Below, one piece after another: positions 56,427 to 64,000 of a stretch of 64,000 bases of DNA. The stretch lies in the NCBI GenBank assembly GCA_964649415.1, contig CAZYSK010000001.1, positions 62,001-126,000 on the forward strand, written 5' to 3'. The position numbers and the translations under genes were made by a program. Position 1 is the first letter of the stretch. Every line of letters begins with the position of its first letter. The stretch comes from CAZYSK01 sp964649415. GTDB lineage: Bacteria; Chloroflexota; Anaerolineae; B4-G1. A model generated the notes under the pieces. It ran no database searches. It was not told the origin of the DNA and was given only the letters and a program-made list of their open reading frames with translations.

Positions 56427-58124
56427 CTACCCCTCTGGCCCGGGCAACAGGATACCAGGATTCATGATGCCGGCCGGATCCAAGGTGCGCTTCAACGCAT
56501 GGAGTGCCCGCATCCCTACCGGCCCGACTTCCTCCTCGAGCCAGGGGATGTGATCCTGGCCAATACCGTGATGGTGGGTCAGCGTGCCTCCAGCAGCCAG
56601 AATGGCGTCGGTGGTCGCCTGCTTGACCGCCCACCACTGTTCCTGCCTGGCCAGCGGGTCGGGGTCAGACACCTGGCGTCCCAAGAAAGTCGCGTAGAGG
56701 GAAGCACCGTAGGGATACGCGTGAGACACGTGGGTCATCACGTACCCCGGACCTCCACCGGTCGCGGAGATGGCACCCTTCATCGCCACGGCCATAGCCT
56801 CGTAGAGGTGTACCAGGTTCGACCACGTAGTAGCCGTCTCCAACGTGTCCACCATAACGCGGTGAGCAAGAAGCGTGTCGCGCAGGTACGGCTGCGCATA
56901 GCGGTCACGCGCCCAAGACCGCCCCACCCCGCGGCCCAGCGAAAGGCCACGATGGTCGCCGCATATCGTCAGCGCCAGGTCCCACTGCTGCGCCACCCAC
57001 TCGATATCTCCGTCGAAGCCCAGCATCATCAGGGTACTGCCCATCGCAAGGTCGTATTTCTGTACCTTCAGGTAACCCTCAACCAGGCTGTCTGCCACCC
57101 GGCGCAGCCCGTGGTGCTCGTGACTCAGCACGGCCGAGGCTGCCGTCTCAGGCGCGTCGGACAGGCGTATGATGGCGGGACGCAGGGCCTGGGACTGCAT
57201 CAGTTCGCGGTATGCGGCTACACCCTCCTCGAGGGTGTGGAACAGGACACCCCGATAATCGCGCACCGCGGGCAAGGGGTGGACGTGCATCGTGGCCTCG
57301 GTGATCACGCCACAGGTGCCCTCAGAGCCAACCAGCAGTTCCAGAATACTGGGGCCGGCCGCAGTGGCAGGCGTGTCCTTGGTTTCCACAATACCCACCG
57401 GTGTGACCGCCCGCACAGCCTGGGTCATGTGCTCGATCTTACCGTAGCCGACGGAGTTCTGCCCGGCCGAGCGCGTGACGATCCAGCCGCCAAGGGTAGA
57501 GAATTCGAAGGATTGGGGAAAGTGGCCCAGCGTGAAGCCGTGGGCGTTCAGTTGAGCCTCTATCTCCGGCCCAGTCGCGCCAGCCTGGATGCGGGCCGTG
57601 CGAGACACGGGGTCCACCGAGAGCACACGATCCAGCCGGGCCAGGTCAAGCGTAATCGCAGGGCGCTCGTCGGGAGCCGGCTCAACGCCCGCCAAGACGG
57701 TACTGCCACCGCCGAAGGGGATAACCACGACGTCACGCTCGGCCGCCCACGCCAGCAAAGAGGCGACGTGTCCCTGGTCGGCGGGGTACACCACGACGTC
57801 AGGGGGATTGGGTACGTAGCCAGCGCGGATGCGGACCAGGTCACGGTAGGATTTCCCGTAGGCGTGCTCGACGCGGCACAGCTTGTCGGTGCGCACCGCG
57901 TCTTCTCCCAGCAGTCTGCGCAGAGACGAGAGCATCGGATCATCCAGGCGCGAGGGCCGTAGCTCTACGTCCTCAAGCGAGACGGGAAGGATCTCCTGTT
58001 CAACGGCATCGTCGGGCAGTTCGAGCCACTCCCGGATTGTGGGCCAGAAGGCAGTGCGCCCCTCCAGCGAATAATCCTGGTCGAGGGTGCCCCAGCCCCA
58101 CCAGCGTAGGTTCGGAATGTCCAT
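56427..58124 (-). CDS. FAD-linked oxidase, alkyldihydroxyacetonephosphate synthase-like
   Basis: 565 residues. VAO/PCMH FAD domain with VVIPFGGGSTVLAGVE and GWIVTRSAGQNSVGYGKIEHM; C-terminal cap with THVSHAYPYGASLYATF and the end motif DPAGIMNPGILLP. The opening (LRWWGWGTLDQDYSL) and the SRLDDPMLSSLRRLLGEDA pattern resemble ADPS, which swaps a fatty acyl for a fatty alcohol on DHAP to start ether lipids. A plain FAD-linked glycolate- or lactate-type oxidase is an alternative. Adjacent glpD supports a G3P/DHAP role. No Shine-Dalgarno stands out at ATG 58124. Confidence 0.8.
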   Translation of the reverse strand: MDIPNLRWWGWGTLDQDYSLEGRTAFWPTIREWLELPDDAVEQEILPVSLEDVELRPSRLDDPMLSSLRRLLGEDAVRTDKLCRVEHAYGKSYRDLVRIRAGYVPNPPDVVVYPADQGHVASLLAWAAERDVVVIPFGGGSTVLAGVEPAPDERPAITLDLARLDRVLSVDPVSRTARIQAGATGPEIEAQLNAHGFTLGHFPQSFEFSTLGGWIVTRSAGQNSVGYGKIEHMTQAVRAVTPVGIVETKDTPATAAGPSILELLVGSEGTCGVITEATMHVHPLPAVRDYRGVLFHTLEEGVAAYRELMQSQALRPAIIRLSDAPETAASAVLSHEHHGLRRVADSLVEGYLKVQKYDLAMGSTLMMLGFDGDIEWVAQQWDLALTICGDHRGLSLGRGVGRSWARDRYAQPYLRDTLLAHRVMVDTLETATTWSNLVHLYEAMAVAMKGAISATGGGPGYVMTHVSHAYPYGASLYATFLGRQVSDPDPLARQEQWWAVKQATTDAILAAGGTLTHHHGIGQDHIPWLEEEVGPVGMRALHALKRTLDPAGIMNPGILLPGPEG

Positions 58125-58320
58125 AAGCCCTCAGTCCTTAGTCTCCAGTTCTCAGTTCAAAGCCCTGTTCGAGTCCTAGATCTCTGCCTCAGGGTGTCAC
58201 GGTCCGCTCGTCGCCTCGCGCGCGAGGCAATCCTATGCAGTCTCAACAATCCACGATAGTATACCCGGATTCAGGCAGGATGGGAAGCTGTCACGAGCGC
58301 AGCCAGCGCCCCCAACACGG

Positions 58321-58350
58321 TGAAGAGGCCCCCTCCCAGGAGCCTCTTCA
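58321..58350 (-). terminator. 9-bp stem-loop in the 58125-58493 gap
   Basis: TGAAGAGGC-12 nt-GCCTCTTCA, about 145 bp past the protease stop. It lacks a T-run. The gap has no gene; it also holds a CTTAGTCTCCAGTTCTCAG stretch that looks like a degenerate repeat. Confidence 0.4.
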
Positions 58351-58493
58351 CGCCAGTCTAGCGCTCGCCATCCACGTCTGGAAACCGCAACGGCCCGCGA
58401 ACACTTGCCTACCCCGGACGCAACGTGCGCTCCATCACTCGCCAGAGCAAGCCAATGCCCAGGCAGACGGAAACAGCTCGTGTCCGGCGTGCA

Positions 58494-60905
58494 TCAGTCT
58501 GATCCAGGCGTCTCCCCAACCGCAGGCGCCCCACTGGCCGCCGACGCGTCCGTGTACGTGACACTGAGATAGGGATCCAAGGACGTACCGCTCCGCTCGC
58601 GCGCGTAGAATCCCAGCCGCGCCGAATCGTTGCCCGAGCTCTCCGGGCCGCGAAGCGTGATGCCGTAGTTGGGGTAAGTGCCGCCGACCCACGCGCGCAC
58701 CAGATCGGTCACGTCGAGCGTGTAGTAGTCCCAGGTTCCGGACGTGATTGACACAGAACCATACCCCTCGGCGGTGCCGGGCTGGGTATTCCAGGTGACA
58801 GACGACTCCAGCCAACTGCTGCTCGTGCGGTATGCAGTGACTGTGTGTGTCCTGTTGCCGATATCACAGTAGTCCACGTGATACACGTGGAGAGTGGCAT
58901 CCTCGATCGAGGCTCCCGACGAGATGCCGGACAGGTCGAACTGAAGCAAAGCACGGGAGACCTGCGCACCGTCGCAGTGGTCGTATCCCGTCCACATTTC
59001 CGTCTCGGATCCACGATTCAGCGTCGCATAACCCTGACGGACGTCGGCATCTGCAGTGGAGTACAGATTGACCGTCTCTGTCGGCGGCCATTCCATAATC
59101 GTCAGCGGCAGGTAGACCCGACGCTCTGCCACGAACACCCAACTGGTGTTGCTGGAAGGCGTATCATCCTCCGGGTCCCCAATGGTAGCCTCGTTAGTAA
59201 AGGTGGTCTCACCGTCCCAACTGGGGTCAATCTGGCCAGCGATGGTGATCACTCCCGTCTCCCCTGCCTCCAGCGGCTCGATGTCCCACACGTAGGATAT
59301 CGTGCCGGTCGGCGTGATGTCGAGCGTGCTGTCAAACGTGGGGTTCAACACCTGGGAGGGCAGAGCATCAGTGACCACGGGGTGAGCAGCCACCTGTCCC
59401 CCGCCATTTGCAACGCTAAGGGTGAACGTTATAGGATCGCCGGGATCGAAGTCGTTGCCGATCACTTGCTTGGTGATGCTGACGTTCGGAGCAGTGTCCG
59501 CGCTCGTGCGCAAGCGGATGGCGACGTCTTTCGATGCCGACGTCCAGTAGACACCGCCGATACTCACGGACGTGCGCCCCTCCGCCGGTCCGTTGACATC
59601 AATCGGAACGGGATATATGTACCCGCCACCGTTCGCGAACTTCACAGCGACGAAGACGTCATTGCCTGCGTTCAATGGTATCGGCGGGTCCAACATGACC
59701 GAGTGGTAGCCAGCCTCGTTGAAGGAGTTCCCCAAAGATTGCCCCAGTTGGTTGCTCAGTGTCGAACCGTCAAAGTCATCGTAGATTGAGACGTCAACGG
59801 TCGCGGGGCTATCCGTCGTCCAGAACTCCACGCGCGTGGCGTACGTGCTGGCCGTGGCCGTATACACGGCCATACCCCAGGCCGTCGTGCCGGCCCCTCC
59901 CCATTCGGCCGACCAGCCGCCTTGATCGTAGTACAGGAGGTCGCCTTGCGAGTCGTATTCCTGCCAATCGTACACAAATGAGGCGTCCATACCGATGCTG
60001 GCCGAGCCGTAGGCGATCCAGAAATAGCCACTATCGCCCCAGCCGGTGCCCCAACTGTTCTTCACCAGCCAAGCGCCGCTGCCTCCGGCGTGGCTGCGGC
60101 TGTCATCCCAACCGACGATCAACACGGCGTGGTTGGGCATCTCGGTCCCTGAATAGTACAGGGTGTACGAGCCGTCGTAGCTACTGAATTCGGTGTCCCA
60201 GGCATCGTAGTAACCGGCGTACATCGCCGTATAGACCGGGCCGTACGTCTGGATGTATTGCTTCAGTACAGTCGTGTCGGCCACCGAGCCCGCGGAGATG
60301 ATGCGCCAGTCCAACAGAGTCTGCCGGAAAGGGCCACTGCCGGAACTGCACGGAACATCGCTGGGAACGAACGGATCATCCGCCTCCAGCACGGTGCCCT
60401 TCTTGGAGAACAGGCTGGCAAGCTGATAGAAGTTCCCGCCGCTGCAGCTGGCATCGTACCAGTTACACTCCTTGGCGTGGTTCTCCGACAGGTCATACGT
60501 GCCCATCCCGTCTATCAAGATCTTGGACTCGAAGTTGCCGAGGGCGGCGAAAGCGTAGCAGCACCCACAGGTGCTCTGGTTCTTCACAGGGGTGACGTAA
60601 TTCTGCCCATCCTTGTCGCGCCAGTCGAACGTGGAGGCCAGTGCCTGCACCTGAACACCGCCGTCGGGCGGATTCTGCCCGGTCAGATGGGAGAGATCCA
60701 TAGCCGGGGGCACGTAGCCCTTGGCGTGGACGGGCTCCTCCAGCGCGTTCTGACCGGACGGAGCGGCTGGGAAGGTTGACTCTGCGTCTTCCTCCCAGGG
60801 AGGCAGCGGAGAGAGGGGAGCTTGTGCACCGCTGATCGAGTAGAATGACAGTAGCCCCAGGCAAAGCAGCGCGATCAACATTACGTGCAGCTTGCGTGTC
60901 TTCAC
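58494..60905 (-). CDS. secreted papain-family (C1A) cysteine protease with lectin-like/DUF11-like/DNRLRE domains
   Basis: 803 residues. Signal peptide (LHVMLIALLCLGLLSFYSISGAQA); catalytic domain with oxyanion Gln and Cys in VKNQSTCGCCYAFAALG, His in NHAVLIVGWDD and Asn in VKNSWGTGWGDSGYFWI. After it come a beta-rich module (YDQGGWSAEWGGAGTTAWGMAVYTA), a DUF11/CARDB-type repeat (NVSITKQVIGNDFDPGDPITFTLSV), and a C-terminal DNRLRE domain (RALLQFDLSG, ITLRGPESSGND, DPYLSVTY). GTG 60905 has GGAGG 7 nt upstream. No sortase or transmembrane anchor is seen at the end, so it is probably released or carbohydrate-bound. Divergent from the chelatase gene. Confidence 0.9.
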   Translation of the reverse strand: MKTRKLHVMLIALLCLGLLSFYSISGAQAPLSPLPPWEEDAESTFPAAPSGQNALEEPVHAKGYVPPAMDLSHLTGQNPPDGGVQVQALASTFDWRDKDGQNYVTPVKNQSTCGCCYAFAALGNFESKILIDGMGTYDLSENHAKECNWYDASCSGGNFYQLASLFSKKGTVLEADDPFVPSDVPCSSGSGPFRQTLLDWRIISAGSVADTTVLKQYIQTYGPVYTAMYAGYYDAWDTEFSSYDGSYTLYYSGTEMPNHAVLIVGWDDSRSHAGGSGAWLVKNSWGTGWGDSGYFWIAYGSASIGMDASFVYDWQEYDSQGDLLYYDQGGWSAEWGGAGTTAWGMAVYTATASTYATRVEFWTTDSPATVDVSIYDDFDGSTLSNQLGQSLGNSFNEAGYHSVMLDPPIPLNAGNDVFVAVKFANGGGYIYPVPIDVNGPAEGRTSVSIGGVYWTSASKDVAIRLRTSADTAPNVSITKQVIGNDFDPGDPITFTLSVANGGGQVAAHPVVTDALPSQVLNPTFDSTLDITPTGTISYVWDIEPLEAGETGVITIAGQIDPSWDGETTFTNEATIGDPEDDTPSSNTSWVFVAERRVYLPLTIMEWPPTETVNLYSTADADVRQGYATLNRGSETEMWTGYDHCDGAQVSRALLQFDLSGISSGASIEDATLHVYHVDYCDIGNRTHTVTAYRTSSSWLESSVTWNTQPGTAEGYGSVSITSGTWDYYTLDVTDLVRAWVGGTYPNYGITLRGPESSGNDSARLGFYARERSGTSLDPYLSVTYTDASAASGAPAVGETPGSD

Positions 60906-61151
60906 TTTTGAACCTCCTGTTTGTTCCCTTGGGTGCCCTACCACGGCTGCGGCAGAAACACAGAATGAAACGAACCTATGTTAAGGGGGTACTTCTCACT
61001 CGCGACATCCGGACTGGCGAGAGGCACTCTCTGTCCGCATCTGTCGCCCAGCGGCGAGTAGTATACAATGAAGTCACGACGGCGTCAATCGCTGGGGGCC
61101 AAGCCCTGGCGCTGGGATGCGCGCAAAGTTCCGCTTTCATCACGATTGGGG

Positions 61152-61157
61152 TATAAT
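61152..61157 (+). promoter_or_regulatory. -10 box of the chelatase gene
   Basis: TATAAT, with a weak TTCCGC 17 bp upstream. The start codon is 28 bp downstream with GAGGTTGATAACT before it. The rest of the 60906-61184 gap shows no gene. Confidence 0.6.
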
Positions 61158-61184
61158 GGATCGCAAGAAACGAGGTTGATAACT

Positions 61185-63254
61185 ATGCCACCTATCTTTC
61201 CATTCACCGCTATCGTCGGACAGGAGCGCATGAAGCGCGCCCTGATCCTCAACGCGATTCACCCCCAGATCGGCGGCGTGCTCATCCGTGGCGAGCGCGG
61301 CACCGCCAAGTCCACCGCCGCACGCGCCCTGGCCGCCCTCCTGCCCCAGATCGAGGTCGTCGCCGACTGCCCCTTCGGCTGCGACCCTGACCAACCCGCC
61401 ACCTGGTGCACCCAATGCCAGGAACGCGGTGCGGCCACGCACGCCCTACCCCGCACCCGCCACCGCACCCGCTTCGTCGACCTCCCCGTCAGCGCCACCG
61501 AGGACCGCGTCGTCGGCACCCTCGACATCGAGCGCGCCATCCAGCAGGGCGAACGCCACTTCGAGCCCGGCGTCCTCGCCGCTGCCAACCGCGGCGTCCT
61601 CTACGTCGACGAGGTCAACCTCCTCGACGATCACGTCGTCGACCTGCTCCTCGACGCCGCCGCCATGGGCGTCAACATCGTCGAGCGCGAGGGCATCTCC
61701 TTCAGCCACCCCGCCCGCTTCATCCTCATCGGCACCATGAACCCCGAAGAGGGCGACCTGCGCCCCCAACTCCTCGACCGCTTCGCCCTGTGCGTAGACA
61801 TCCAGGGCATCCGCGACCCGGCGGCCCGCATGGCGATCATGACGCGCAACCTGGCCTACGAGGCCGATCCCGAAGGCTTCTGTGCCGAGTGGGCACCCAG
61901 GGAGCAGGCGCTGTCGGAGGAGATCGCCCGCGCGCGCCAACTCCTGCCGGCGGTCAGCTATACCCAGTCAGACCTGGCGACCATCGCGGCGATGATGAGC
62001 GAGTTGGGCGTGGACGGCCACCGCGCCGACCTGGTGGTGCTCAAGGCCGCCCGGGCACACGCGGCCTTCGAGGGACGCACCCGGCTGAGCGACCACGACA
62101 TCCTGTTGGCCGCCGAGCTGGCGCTGCCCCATCGCCTGAAGCGCAAACCCCTGGAAGATGCAGAGGTCACGATGGGGGACCTGTCGGAGCGGCTGGCCGA
62201 GGCCCGATCTCAAAGCCCAGTCGAGGCCGTGACCGGCGAGAAAGACACGGACGCCGAGGTGATCGCTAAAAAAAAAGCCGTGTCTGGGGAGACCCGTGAC
62301 GAGACGCCTCCCAACGAGCGGGGAAAAATAACGCGGGAGCCTGTACTGCAAACCATCCCGCAGTGGCCGTCGGATGGTCGATGGTGGGAGGGGGGTGAAG
62401 AGGTCGCCCCCAGTGATAGCTTCGTCCCGCGTCGCCTGGACACGCCCCTCGACAGACTGAGCCGCTCAGGCAGAGGTCGCCGCAGCCAGACGTACACGGA
62501 GGGCAAGCGCGGCCATTACGTTCATTCCCGTCCCTCTCCCGGTGATGCCAGTGACCTGGCCTTCGACGCCACGCTCCGTGCAGCAGCTCCCCGCCAGAGA
62601 GAGCGGAGACGCGAAGGAGGGCCCGCGTTGGCTTTGCGTCCTGACGACTACCAGCGCAAGGTGCGTATGCGCCGGGCCGCAAACCTCGTGCTCTTCGTTG
62701 TGGACGCCTCCTGGTCGATGGCCGTGGCCGAGCGCATGCAGGCCACCAAGGGAGCCGTAATGTCGCTGCTGACGGATGCCTACCAGCGGCGAGACCGGGT
62801 AGGACTCGTCGTCTTCCAGAAGAACAGCGCCCGCGTCGTGCTCCAGCCCACCAACAGTGTCGAGCTGGCGCGGCGCGCGTTGAGCGACATCCCCGTCGGC
62901 GGCAAGACCCCTCTGTCAGCCGGGCTACAGACCGCCTACAATGTGATCACCCGCGAACTGCGACAGCATCCTGACCTGATGCCGTTAATGGTACTACTCA
63001 CCGACGGCGCTGGCAACGTCTCGGTGACCAACCTGCCCCCCCAAGAAGAAGCCTACCGTATCGCGAGCATGTTCCCGCAGGCCCACTTCCGCTCGATAGT
63101 GATCAACATGGAACATGAGGCCTTCGACCAAGGACTGGCACAGGCACTGGCCGAGCATCTCGAATCTCCCTGCTACACGCTGGATGAGCTGAAGGCCGAA
63201 TCCCTGCTGCGCACTGTGCGCGGCGAACTGGCGGAGCAGACGTCCCAATCTTAG
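61185..63254 (+). CDS. ChlI-ChlD fusion (magnesium/cobalt chelatase AAA + VWA protein)
   Basis: 689 residues. AAA+ domain with Walker A GERGTAKST, a Cys-rich loop (DCPFGCDP, TWCTQC), Walker B LYVDEVNLLDDH and sensor GTMNPEEGD; then an acidic/charged linker and a C-terminal VWA domain with MIDAS FVVDASWSMA. It would power metal insertion into a tetrapyrrole together with a large CobN/ChlH subunit, not seen here. ATG 61185 has GAGGTTGATAACT upstream. A frameshift cassette lies at codon 361-364. Codon use in about 61290-61800 is almost all C-ending, unlike the rest of the gene. Confidence 0.92.
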   Translation: MPPIFPFTAIVGQERMKRALILNAIHPQIGGVLIRGERGTAKSTAARALAALLPQIEVVADCPFGCDPDQPATWCTQCQERGAATHALPRTRHRTRFVDLPVSATEDRVVGTLDIERAIQQGERHFEPGVLAAANRGVLYVDEVNLLDDHVVDLLLDAAAMGVNIVEREGISFSHPARFILIGTMNPEEGDLRPQLLDRFALCVDIQGIRDPAARMAIMTRNLAYEADPEGFCAEWAPREQALSEEIARARQLLPAVSYTQSDLATIAAMMSELGVDGHRADLVVLKAARAHAAFEGRTRLSDHDILLAAELALPHRLKRKPLEDAEVTMGDLSERLAEARSQSPVEAVTGEKDTDAEVIAKKKAVSGETRDETPPNERGKITREPVLQTIPQWPSDGRWWEGGEEVAPSDSFVPRRLDTPLDRLSRSGRGRRSQTYTEGKRGHYVHSRPSPGDASDLAFDATLRAAAPRQRERRREGGPALALRPDDYQRKVRMRRAANLVLFVVDASWSMAVAERMQATKGAVMSLLTDAYQRRDRVGLVVFQKNSARVVLQPTNSVELARRALSDIPVGGKTPLSAGLQTAYNVITRELRQHPDLMPLMVLLTDGAGNVSVTNLPPQEEAYRIASMFPQAHFRSIVINMEHEAFDQGLAQALAEHLESPCYTLDELKAESLLRTVRGELAEQTSQS
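62256..62299 (+). promoter_or_regulatory. candidate programmed -1 frameshift site in the chelatase gene
   Basis: GAGGTGATC (62256-62264), a 9-nt match to the 16S anti-Shine-Dalgarno, is followed by the A9 run (62268-62276) in zero frame as three AAA codons. A -1 slip reads AGC CGT GTC TGG GGA GAC CCG and stops at TGA 62297, giving a protein of about 371 residues: the AAA+ domain alone. A modest stem could form 3' of the run. Confidence 0.6.
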
Positions 63255-63273
63255 GTTGTTGCGGAGACGGGGC

Positions 63274-63343
63274 AAGAAACCAGGTTCTTCGCTGTCCAAC
63301 TGTCGATCTTGGCATGCCTTCCAACAGCCCAAACCTGGTTTCT
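63274..63343. repeat. AAGAAACCAGG inverted pair with 41-bp interior
   Basis: AAGAAACCAGGTTCTT (63274-63289) and AAACCTGGTTTCT (63331-63343), in the gap between the chelatase and RRM genes, which are convergent. Same family as 9551-9584. It could serve as a two-way terminator. Confidence 0.8.
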
Positions 63344-63388
63344 ACACAGAGCGTGCCCAGCTCCTTCTCGCGACGCTCCTGCGTCGCG

Positions 63389-63694
63389 CTAGTAGCGGCG
63401 CTCCCGCCTACCACCTCCGTAGGATCCACTGTGGGAACCCCGATCACGCTGAGGGCGTGCCTCTGCAACCTTGATGGCCCGACCTTCTAGATCACGGCCG
63501 TTGAGTTGGTCTATGGCCTGTTGGGCCGCTGTGCTATCCACCATCTCCACAAAGCCGAAACCCCGTGACCTCCCCGTCATGCGGTCGGTGATGACGGTAG
63601 CCGATACGACCTCGCCCACCGAGCTGAACAGTTCCCGCAGACTGCCGTCGGTCACGCTGTAACTAAGATTGCCAACGTACAATTTCTTGGCCAT
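63389..63694 (-). CDS. RRM-domain RNA-binding protein
   Basis: 101 residues, one RNA recognition motif: RNP2 is LYVGNL near the N-terminus, RNP1 is SRGFGFVEM at about residues 43-51, followed by a Gly/Arg/Ser-rich tail (GGGRRERRY). Such small proteins are often cold-induced RNA chaperones. A GGGGGTAG region precedes ATG 63694. It is 53 bp downstream of the cold-shock gene, in the same direction, and probably cotranscribed. Confidence 0.93.
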   Translation of the reverse strand: MAKKLYVGNLSYSVTDGSLRELFSSVGEVVSATVITDRMTGRSRGFGFVEMVDSTAAQQAIDQLNGRDLEGRAIKVAEARPQRDRGSHSGSYGGGRRERRY

Positions 63695-63747
63695 GCTACC
63701 CCCTCTTGTATGTCACTGGCGCTGCACACAGAAAACTCGGGCGATCC

Positions 63748-63957
63748 CTACAACACAATAACGTTGCTAGCTTGCAAGCCCTTTGGCCCCTCCTGCACAC
63801 TGAACTCAACACGCTGGCCCTCTTCAAGCGTCTTGAAGCCAAAGCCAGTGATGGCAGAGTAGTGCACGAACACGTCCCCACCTTCATCGCGCGTGATGAA
63901 TCCATAGCCCTTGGCGCTGCTGAACCACTTCACTGTTCCCGATTCTTTCTTCTCCAC
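63748..63957 (-). CDS. cold-shock protein, CspA family
   Basis: 69 residues, one cold-shock domain: GTVKWFSSAKGYGFITRDEGGDVFVHYSAI carries RNP1 (KGYGFI) and RNP2 (VFVHY). It binds single-stranded RNA and DNA and melts structure in messages. It lies next to the RRM gene, so the two may form a small RNA-chaperone operon. The upstream promoter is outside or at the edge of the window. Confidence 0.95.
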   Translation of the reverse strand: MEKKESGTVKWFSSAKGYGFITRDEGGDVFVHYSAITGFGFKTLEEGQRVEFSVQEGPKGLQASNVIVL

Positions 63958-64000
63958 CTTGCTGCTCCTTACTTGTGATACGTGCGCTATGAAATCGGCC

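Overview
The window is high-GC bacterial chromosome. The gene families (several very large GT-C/family-39 glycosyltransferases with C-terminal beta-rich domains, Gld-type ABC exporter with DUF4340, fused ChlI/ChlD chelatase, GH94 phosphorylases, FmdB, TldD/PmbA) together with many short dispersed palindromes suggest a Chloroflexota (Anaerolineae-like) genome. That assignment is inference; no rRNA or tRNA gene is visible. No prophage, insertion sequence with transposase, or CRISPR array was found.

Layout. 1-1333: truncated peptide-type ABC substrate-binding lipoprotein, with 36-bp tandem hairpin repeats at its 5' end. 1677-16403 (all minus): a glycan/surface-polymer cluster with a B12-type radical SAM enzyme, GT2 polyprenyl-phosphate glycosyltransferase, methyltransferase, NodU-type carbamoyltransferase and four large membrane glycosyltransferases. 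16546-19792 (plus): hydantoinase/oxoprolinase and a histone-deacetylase-like hydrolase, convergent with an M32 carboxypeptidase. 21899-25787 (minus): Gld-like ABC exporter operon. 26102-31063: two GH94 phosphorylases. 31288-40509: two-component pair, PmbA/TldD, EamA transporter, MoeA, methylmalonyl-CoA mutase. 40629-44914: small membrane protein, quinone-oxidoreductase-like enzyme, acyl-CoA dehydrogenase, AlbA_2-type regulator. 45049-47565: gyrA. 47722-51128: two more GT-C enzymes in divergent operons. 51132-58124: thioesterase, PIG-L deacetylase, FmdB protein, TPR lipoprotein, metallo-hydrolase, and a GlpD/ADPS-like pair. 58494-60905: secreted papain-like protease. 61185-63254: ChlI-ChlD fusion. 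63389-63957: RRM protein and cold-shock protein.

The most striking feature is a family of short palindromic elements (called R1, 21 bp, and R2, about 60-75 bp, here) present at more than 20 sites. They lie in intergenic gaps and also inside genes. In at least eight intragenic sites (ABC ATPase, MoeA, sensor kinase, GyrA, cellobiose phosphorylase, one glycosyltransferase twice, PIG-L deacetylase) the element lies in the sense orientation and in the same reading phase, encoding an ADIDRAS-type peptide at a linker, loop or terminus. One copy is itself split by a 57-bp hairpin repeat, also in frame. At least five other small repeat families share the same niches, and some donate start codons, stop codons or Shine-Dalgarno sequences.

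Two further candidates stand out. The chelatase gene has a dnaX-like -1 frameshift cassette (Shine-Dalgarno, A9 run, stop shortly after in the -1 frame) that would release a ChlI-sized small subunit. The gap at 21660-21808 holds four 11-bp-phased direct repeats, a -10 box and a short transcribed-looking region with an anti-Shine-Dalgarno CCTCCTCC stretch and a hairpin, a possible regulated small RNA.
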